From assembly GCA_028554645.1 (NCBI GenBank), contig JAQOOI010000058.1, forward strand, positions 1 to 64,000: a stretch of DNA of 64,000 nucleotides. Direction: 5' to 3'. Position 1 is the stretch's first letter, and every line of letters starts with the position of its first letter. Positions 56,367 to 64,000 of this stretch are shown piece after piece. The notes under the pieces are model-generated. The model ran no database searches and had not been told where the DNA came from. It saw only the letters and a list, made by a program, of their open reading frames with translations. Both the position numbers and the translations under genes were made by a program. Source of the stretch: Omphalotus guepiniiformis (Eukaryota > Basidiomycota > Agaricomycetes > Agaricales > Omphalotaceae).

Positions 56367-58211
56367 TTACTGGTTAGCCTGTTGCTGAGCATACTGGCCC
56401 TGGTAATAAGACGCGTAATTGTAATCTTGTGACTGTTGAGGATAGCCGCCTTGCTGATAGCCTCCCCATGAACCTCCGCCATAGCCCTGCTGAGCTCCAT
56501 ACCCTCCGCCGAACGCTCCCTGAGGCGGACGATAACCATTGTTCTGCTGCTGAGGAGGATTGTTGGTCTGCCAGTTCTCAGGACGACGCCAAGGAGGGAT
56601 ATTAGTCCCACCACCGGTGATATCGTGGCCTGCATTAGGTCCCGCGGCCCAAGAAGGCTTCGTAATGTCAACAGCGGATCCTGCACCGCTCTCTCCTAGC
56701 TCGGCCATCAGGCTGGCGTACTCCGAGTCAAAACCACGGTTGCCCATCGGAGGAGGCGGGGGCGGGGCGGGAGCGTTTGGATCTTTGTTGACAGTACAAT
56801 CCCGAGCCATATGTCCAGCGCTACCGCAGACACGACATATGATGTTGGCTGTGAAGTTACGCTGCTCGGGGCAATCGTATTTACGATGACCGACACCACC
56901 GCAATTCTGGCATATCTGATTCTCATCATCACGAAGAGTACCATTCAGTGCGGCCAATTCCCGGAGCTGATTGCGCTTGTGGTCATTTTGTCCTTCAGGG
57001 GTAGATGCAGCCTATATACCATGAGCAAGTGACAATAGATATGGAGACAGCAATACCCACCGTTTCAATGACTTTGTTGATCATTCTCACACACGCTGCA
57101 ACTTTCTCCTCGGAGTCAGCTAAAACCAGACAGTGCAGGTCTTCTTCAGCATCGTCAGCGTACTGATCAGGTCGAGCCTTCCCCTCCTTGACGCTACCCT
57201 TCCCTCTAATACTAATCTTTGCTCCGCTTTCACGTTCCATCTTCTTCAAACTATTACCACGAGGACCAACAAGAAGACCGAAGAAGTTGATTTCAGGGAA
57301 CTCCTTGACGGGAATATACACCTTCTCAGAGGGTCGTTGAGAGCGTTTTTGCTGTGTGTATTCCACGGGTGGGTGGAAATTTGGATCATTTTTCATCGCG
57401 CGGTCGACAAGTTTGATACGTTCATCTTCAAGTTTCTTCCTGTAACGAACTTCTCGAGTGTTGGTCCGGCGACCGTGAGCATCGTAGGTGGGAGGAGGGG
57501 ATGGGGATCTAGAGATCATGAGAGTTCATACATGCACATGTTTTGAATGAATTGGTATCCGTACCTTTCACGCTCTGGTGGGACAAAGTTATTGAGCCGT
57601 AGCTTCCTATTAATTTCTTCCAATCTCAAGTGGATGGCATAGTTGTCGAGCTGAGCTTGAGAAACACCGGCGGCAGAAATGGCAGTAGGCAGACCGGGAA
57701 TCTCAGTCTTAGCCTCACCCCATCGACTACGACGTTTTCGAGGGGCGTTAGGGTCAACTGAAGATGAGTGATAAACAGTAACAGGTCAGGGTTAGTAAAG
57801 GGTCAGTATTATTAGCTTTAAACCAGGAGCTGTGAGTCCAACTTCGCATGAAAGTTGGGACAGGTCTCAAAAGCGCCGCTGTGAGATTCGAGTCGCGAGG
57901 AAGGGAGAAGATAATGAGGCTACTATGGCCAAGGTATTCAGCTTACCTTTGGGGTCTCCGTTACTGGGAGATTCCTCTCTACCACGTTTCCCAGGACTTT
58001 CATTGTCCTGGGGCCGAGGATAAGCAGACGGAGATGGCTGAGCAAGCTGGGGAGGGGCGGTCTCTTCAGCAGGAGCTGGACCGAAACGACGACGATTCCC
58101 AAGGGGCACTGGAATGAAAATAAAAAATTACCAATCTGAAATGTGCCAAAAAAAAATTGAACGCGTACCATCATTTGTGCCAGTAATCTGGCGAGTGGCA
58201 GGTCTCCACAT
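56367..58211 (-). CDS. MSL5: Branchpoint-binding protein (SF1/Msl5)
   Basis: Splicing factor that binds the intron branchpoint in the early spliceosome. Start at 58211: [20 protein letters not shown] (first intron after residue 14). The next exons give [19 protein letters not shown] (the U2AF-binding Trp motif), [17 protein letters not shown] and [20 protein letters not shown], the coiled region [18 protein letters not shown], and the KH-QUA2 domain with [20 protein letters not shown] and [20 protein letters not shown]. Two zinc knuckles follow: [14 protein letters not shown] and [14 protein letters not shown]. The C-terminus is rich in Pro, Gly, Gln and Tyr ([18 protein letters not shown]), ending QQQANQ. 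Domain order and length are normal. Confidence 0.95.
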
Positions 58212-61200
58212 TTAATATTCAAAAAGACAGGAATAGGTGAGATTATGATAGTGAGAGTAAGAAGAAAACAGGCTTCGTCACTGACTCGCCCAACGTGCGG
58301 CTCTGCTGAGCGTAGTCTGAACAATTTTAAACTCCGCCTAATCCCCGCACAAGGTAGTGTTGCGCTTGATCATCAGCGCTCAGCAAGCTCACCTATACCT
58401 ACTGCTCTTCCACACAACGCAAAGGATAATCAACAACTTCACGATCCTCAATGTATCGATCTAGCTCTGGGACTTCCTCGAGGACAGTCCGACTCACGTC
58501 TTTCGTAACTATATTCCTCAAACTTCACCTAAACGTCCGGTCACGAAACGATGGAAGTCAGGTCTAGTTTTCCAGTCCTTAGTTCAATATTCGGCTCCAA
58601 CAAACGGGCTCAAGAACAAAAAGGAATTTGTCTAGTTTGGTACCTTGAAGACGCGTACTCAAAAGTTGCCGGCCGAACACCATATTCTTGTAACGCTTTA
58701 ACTCAGACCGGAAAACTGCTGGAATCTATGCTCCGGGGGTTCAGTACTTTAATATCTGTGCAACGTCGACAACGAGAATCCGATACTTCGCAAGCACATT
58801 CCCCTCAAACCTGCAAGTCTACGTACATTCAACGTAAGACTTGAAGAATTGAATCTTGCTTCTGGAATGTGTTACAACACTTATGGTTTTCCTACATATA
58901 CATACTCTCCACGGATTACCGTGGCCCGTTCTACTTCGCTCTTGCGGATGTTCGATTTGGGATACCAATGCATATGTACATATTGCGCATGCCGGTCGAT
59001 CGCAAGATTCTTCTCAGTCACTCGAACATTTCTCGACGTCGGTTCTGGATGCCGTTTGGGGTATGGGACCTTGTCATGCTTTCACCTTGCTTCACCCCCC
59101 TGGAATGCGCGTATCACGGAGGTACACTACAGAAGGACGAAGACATTCTCGAGAACTTCAACGGGTAGAAATCTCCTTGAACCTTCCAATACGAAGTTTT
59201 ATTGGCTGGCGTTGATTGGAACATATTAACCTCCCCTTGACTCGGCTCGGAATTAATAATGCAAGTCCGAGACAGCCAATCAGCGACACGGGTGTAGTAT
59301 GCTCATAAACTCTGTTCAGTTTTATGTTTTCTGATGTATTTTTCTCTTCGCTGCAAGTACGTATGACTCTGTGACCGGCGTCACCGTTTGTTCTCACTCC
59401 AAGAACAAGACTGAGGAGGTCTAGTGCAGAACTTGACTTTGGTCAGTTGTTGAGTCCAGGTCGCAATCGGATCTTGACTATCGGTCTAGGCTTGCTTTGC
59501 CACTGGTCTACAGTTTACTCTGAATCTCTGATTCATTTTGCGTTGAGCGATGATTGGACCTTTTCAACGCCCGCGGCGAGACCACTCTGGGTGGCAAGTG
59601 ACTCAGATAGCAGGTCTTCCCGCTCGCTCTGTTAAGTATCTCATAGCCCAGACCAGTCCCCGGAAGATGTCGGAACAGACCTCCGTGGCGTTGAGATAGT
59701 AATGCGCGCACAGTTTCGCGGGGTCTGACTCCGCTGACATGTAGATACGCAGAATCATACATACATCAAACGCCCTCGCGGAGGACAGAGGTATGGCAGA
59801 GGCTAAGAAATATAAATTCAAGGTGGCGGAAATGAGCCACTGTTGATCCTACCGGAGCTTTTGCGGTGCATATAGCAAGCCGCTTCGTGTGCTCTGGCTA
59901 TTGGGACGGAAAGTTATTCTGTTTACTCTCTTTGCCTCTGCGACCCTGTCCGTGAGCCGTCAATGCATTCAAAGTTTGACGACTACGGCGCTTACAATTT
60001 CTGGAAGTCCTCATTAGAGCAAATACCAGCTACTGCCAGTTGCTTGACTATGATAGACATAACAAGGTACTCTCGTCTTTTATCTTGAATACTCCATTTG
60101 TCTGCTTCTCTCGCTGCCGCGGACTTCTTTCACTAATTGTCCCGACGTTACACTTACATTCGTACGCTGACTGTCTCTCTATTCAAGTGCGCACAATGCT
60201 GAATACTACTGTCACCCGAGGACATGCATACATTGATTGAATGACGAGTCTCGAGATCATACCAAGGCCCTGGGGTACGGGCTTGTGTTTCTTTATGAAG
60301 TTCCCGTCGTTCTAGCGGCGATAGTTCTGCAACACGGCAAGTACCTCATTATGGAGTTCTCTACTCTTCCGAGGAGTGAATAGCCATCCTGTCCGTCGAG
60401 GAAGTGTTCAACGCCTGCCCCCTCCCCCTCCCCTGCGTCCATCAGAATGAAAGAAATTGAATGTTTATAGAGTTTTCACCACGGGTCAGGGTTCTGAATA
60501 AAAGTTCGGAAGGCTGAAGAACAGCTGTAAGTAACGACTCTGAACTACTGGATCGTGCTTGCCTTACGCTCATATCTCTTTCGAACTCAGGTATGTGCCG
60601 TCAAACCTTATGTTGAGTTACACCAGAGTTAATCTCTAGGAACCAATCAGTAAACTCTTCGATCTGTCGAGCGAACTTGAATTTGATATGTCTGACGTCT
60701 CTTCTTCTTTTCTATAGCGTGTAAGTAAGTAAACGCAGAAGGCTACTTGTCTCACGCGGTGACTTGTATTTTTCCAGACGGCAAAGCCCAGAACGAATCT
60801 CATCATCAACAACAACCACGAGGACAGAGGATTCTTCTTCTCGGATGAAACGTTTCACTCGACGCCGAGGGAGGTGCTTGGAATTTATGAAACCTGTTTT
60901 GTCCCGTTGTTCACTAGGCAAATGTTCTCCGGTTCTCTGCACCCTAACGTCTACACGGCTACACTTTCTGAGCACTCTCAGTGACAGCTACTGTGTCGGA
61001 GATATGGGCATCACCTGAAAATTCAGGGTGCAGACTGTGACGAACTACGATCACAAATGCTACGAATTCTACGGAAAATCTGTTTACGCTTCGGTGTGTT
61101 GTTAAGTTGGCGTCGCAAAGCGTCGCAATCGCTGACGCAGAATCTCGAAGGACATTACATTTACAGGATCATCGCTAAGGACGAGAAGTGATGACAATCA

Positions 61201-61722
61201 TAAAGCACGCGATCCACCGGTATCCAAGCTACACGAAAATCGAGCAAAAAGTGCATGTAGATAGAGGACCCAGGCACAAATTGGAGCTTAGGACGAGGGG
61301 AATGAGGCGCCTACGAGACTAGGGGAAGATAAAACACGGACACTGGGTACTATAGGCACGTGGAGAGAAAATGTTGGTGGCCTCATGTTTCGGACCAAGC
61401 TGTCAAAAGGGCAGAGATGTTGCTAGGTTATATCAGATAGGAGAGAATTAATCGATATGTTGTAAGGCGAACAAGTGAAGGGACTCGGTGCGAGACATTG
61501 CTTACGTCAGACATTTGGCTTGAAAGGGCAGAGATGGAAGAGGTCGATCTGGTTACCTAAATTAGACTCTACACTAACCCGCAGTGCTGAGTGAGATCTC
61601 GCCTCCCCGATGCGTTTGCGGACGGTCCCTTTTATATGTTCTTCCAGTGCCATTCCCAGTCCTTCAAACAAATAGTGCCTCTCCTCCGCATTTCTCGGTA
61701 GCCTTCTTCTACCTTTCCCCCC
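58212..61722. other. Long intergenic region with unassigned frames
   Basis: This 3.5-kb stretch is the longest without a recognised gene. The plus strand 58551-59230 has several overlapping frames near 100-126 codons with no agreeing splice structure. Minus 59603-59821 has an open frame (PAKLCAHYYLNATEVC region) of unknown nature. Plus 60780-60990, after a TTTTCCAG acceptor, has an exon-like frame (NNNHEDRGFFFSDETFHSTP) with protein-like composition but no family or partner exons. None is strong enough to call a gene. Confidence 0.4.
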
Positions 61723-62777
61723 ATGTCCTCAAAGCGTGGCCGCAAAAGAAACGACAATCTGCCCCCTAATCGTGCAAGAGATGTCCAGCGAGCCTTTCGT
61801 GCTCGTCGTGCTGCCCACCTCCAGGTCTGCTCTCTTTTGATCTATGTGAAATGTGAAATTTGTTCCATCTAATTCAAATCCAGGCTTTGGAGCAGAGGGT
61901 AGCTGAACTTGAAGAGGAGAACGCTTGTCTTCGCCAGGCCTTGAACTTGCCTCCTGCTAATCGTCTGCCTCTTGGCAAGGGCCCTACTGGGAAGGACAAG
62001 CCAAAATCGCTCGCGACGAGTGCGTCCGAGCCTCTGCGCTCCCGTGAATCGTCGTCCGCGGACTCCCCGGCATCTATTCGAAGGGATTCCACTTCGCCTT
62101 CAGATATTGCTGCAGCCAATTCTCGTGCAGTGCAAAATATGGACGACGGTACTTGGGAGCAGACTATCATCATGAATGACCAGGCTTCCGATGTTCCTAG
62201 CTCCTCCGCCTCGTCCTCCTATCCACTTCCTCCCATGTCCGCTCCCGCCCCTTCATCAAAACCCATGCATTATAGTCCTTACCCAAGCTCGGTTCCCTCG
62301 TCTTCTCGCAGTTCCTCCTTGTCCAGTCCGATGTATATGAATTCACAGCCTACCTACTCCCATTCTGCCGACAGACCTATGGGAAATAATTATGGCAGTC
62401 CCAGCTTTGCGCCTATGCGAGGCGACATACGAGACGAGCAGCGACAGCAGTATTCGTATTCACCATCTCCTTATCATTCCCATGACACCCCTCTACAACA
62501 CTCGCAGAGCAACCCCTCCGCAATACCAACTTCGTTGCATAATACCCACCACCCGCAGCGCGATTCTCCTCTTCCCTATGTACACAGGCGGTCTGTCACT
62601 GAGCCCCAGGCACCGTATACCATTAATTCGGGGTTCCCTCATTTGCCAAACCCACACTCACATCAGAACATACGTCTTCCTTCACCCCCGCGACTGCAGG
62701 ACAGCAATGGGCACCACACTCATCTTTCTACGCGACATATTTACAGCTCAGATGGTCGCATAAATTCTATGACATGA
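61723..62777 (+). CDS. bZIP transcription factor, basidiomycete type
   Basis: Predicted nuclear DNA-binding protein. Exons 61723-61824 and 61884-62777 give 331 residues. The basic region reads RGRKRNDNLPPNRARDVQRA followed by FRARRAAHLQ, the intron falls exactly at its end, and the leucine-zipper heptads LEQRVAELEEENACLRQAL follow at once. The rest is disordered and rich in Ser, Pro, Tyr and His (PSSVPSSSRSSSLSSPMY), probably an activation region, with PPANRLPLGKGPTGKDKPK directly after the zipper. Compared with the Yap-type NRxxQRAFR, the Asn is two residues further from QRAFR. Targets are unknown. Confidence 0.88.
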
Positions 62778-63824
62778 TGTGCGTGGCTCTGTGTTGCTTG
62801 CCTTACGAGCACCCCAGTTGGCGTCTACTCTAGACCGAGCAGGAACGAATGCCATGTTATGTGAACTCATGAACTAGTTTTCCCTATCAAATTCGCGGTA
62901 GCAGAGAATGAACCGTTTGTATCCCTAATGGATTTTCATAGCCCCTATATAGATGGACCAATAGTACGATACCGATGCAACGTTTTACTTATTGTTGTAT
63001 CCTTGTATCCCTCCCCTTTCCGAACCCTCCCGGTGTGGTGTCGCTTACCGTGTACATCTATGAGGCCGGGCGCCAGTCGATAACCATATATGTAGATATG
63101 GAAGGCACACAAACTCAGACATCACACCGAACAGCCTCGAATTCTTTTCAGATTCGCGGAGTCCAGATTATCAGCGCGATACATTCAGTCGCCTTGTAAG
63201 TAGGTCGTTTTGGCACAGATCAACCTAAGATTCTTGATGCAAAACTTGTCCAAAAATCATCAAGTAGACTTCAGAGGGGTTAGTCTTGACCCAAGCCAGG
63301 AGATTTGAGGATAGTGAAAAAAAATAGGAAAAAAAAAAGTAGGATCGGGACAGCGGGACGCCTGCGCCAAGTAGGCGCTGTAAAAAGGCTAAATTTGAAA
63401 TATCCGGCACTCCGGCTGATTAACGCCCTACATTTGTCAGCAACTTCCTCAAGCGGTTTCCGTCGACTCGGCACATATTCCGTGTTTCATGTTAACCCGT
63501 TCTAAGAATTTTTTGAAGCGAACTGTACCTATATCGCATGCTCAGTGTTCTAGGTCTCTCTCAATCAACTTTTCTCTCTGAAGTCCTTCTGCGCCGCAGG
63601 ACAGTGGACTTTTGGTGATCACCGCTTTTACGAGAGCTACTTACTCGCTATGTCTCTTGTTCACACACAACATGAGGCATTGGAGGAGAACTGACAGCCA
63701 GAATAATTATGAACAACGTTCACTCCTCCGTCATGCAAAAATAACTGGAAGCATATAGGTACAGTCGAGATTGAAAGGCCCTCTGGGAAGACTCGTTAGC
63801 AGCATGGTACACAGCTGCACACTA
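62778..63824. other. Intergenic region, no gene seen
   Basis: Contains the bZIP 3' region and AT-rich sequence. An A-rich run (63315-63340) gives a spurious Lys/Phe frame on each strand. Nothing else was recognised. Confidence 0.45.
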
Positions 63825-64000
63825 GCGATGGAAATATTTGCAAAGGACTGTTGGCAAAAAATATGCCAAGTTGATTTTGCAAAGTATTGTACAAATATTT
63901 GAGAAAATTTTGCAAAGGCTGGTCTTCCCCTATTCTTTGCAAATTATGTTTGCAAAATGTTTGCAAACTTCAAATATTTGCATATTTTGTCCTCAGAAAT
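63825..64000. repeat. Cluster of TTTGCAAA palindromes, possible transposon end
   Basis: Six exact copies of the self-complementary octamer TTTGCAAA occur within 131 bp (63837, 63876, 63909, 63936, 63949, 63960), plus a partial copy near 63976. A hairpin TTGGCA-AAAAATA-TGCCAA lies at 63851-63869. The sequence TAGCGATGGAAATATTTGC just before the first copy resembles the start of a hAT-type terminal repeat, and clustered short subterminal repeats are typical of transposase-binding regions of that group. The element would extend beyond the window's right edge. Confidence 0.5.

Overview
The window reads as nuclear DNA of a filamentous basidiomycete, most likely an Agaricomycete. Genes are dense and cut by many 45-70 nt introns. 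They include a Ste3-type pheromone receptor, a CIA30 protein, expanded A1 aspartic proteases and basidiomycete-type multi-pass receptors. No rRNA, tRNA or CRISPR array was recognised.

Layout. Bases 1-8200 are mostly a gene graveyard: a TRP1 (indole-glycerol-phosphate synthase) fragment, an aldo/keto reductase, and two copies of one seven-helix membrane protein in opposite orientations, all broken by frameshifts. From 8.2 to 20.6 kb lie a Ste3-like pheromone receptor, a DUF1295 membrane reductase, a Ras GTPase, complex I assembly factor CIA30, a proline/serine-rich membrane protein of unknown function, and a cAMP-receptor/Git3-like GPCR with a long cytoplasmic tail. From 21 to 35.6 kb follow DNA polymerase eta, a GNAT acetyltransferase, a secreted protein of unknown function, a Rieske/FAD AIFM3-type oxidoreductase, a LAMMER kinase and an anchored ThuA-domain protein. 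From 35.8 to 45.4 kb there are three paralogous secreted aspartic proteases on the minus strand, with a FAD phenol-hydroxylase-like monooxygenase on the plus strand between copies two and three. From 46.5 to 62.8 kb come a peroxisomal enoyl-CoA isomerase, an NDUFB10-like complex I subunit, a decayed F-box gene, a Ydj1-like DnaJ, the rRNA methyltransferase Rcm1/NSUN5, branchpoint-binding protein (SF1/Msl5) and a bZIP factor. The right edge carries a cluster of TTTGCAAA palindromes resembling a transposon end.

How the genes relate. There is no operon-like pathway. A pheromone receptor, Ras and another GPCR within 12 kb form a loose signalling neighbourhood. CIA30 and the NDUFB10-like subunit both serve complex I. 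The protease/monooxygenase block looks like local duplication for extracellular degradation.

Most distinctive are the gene structures. Three introns appear to start with GC rather than GT. There are exons of 6, 11, 15, 18 and 24 nt. The DnaJ start codon seems to be created by splicing. I did not find a convincing undescribed multi-gene system. Exon borders are inferred by eye from splice signals and family conservation.
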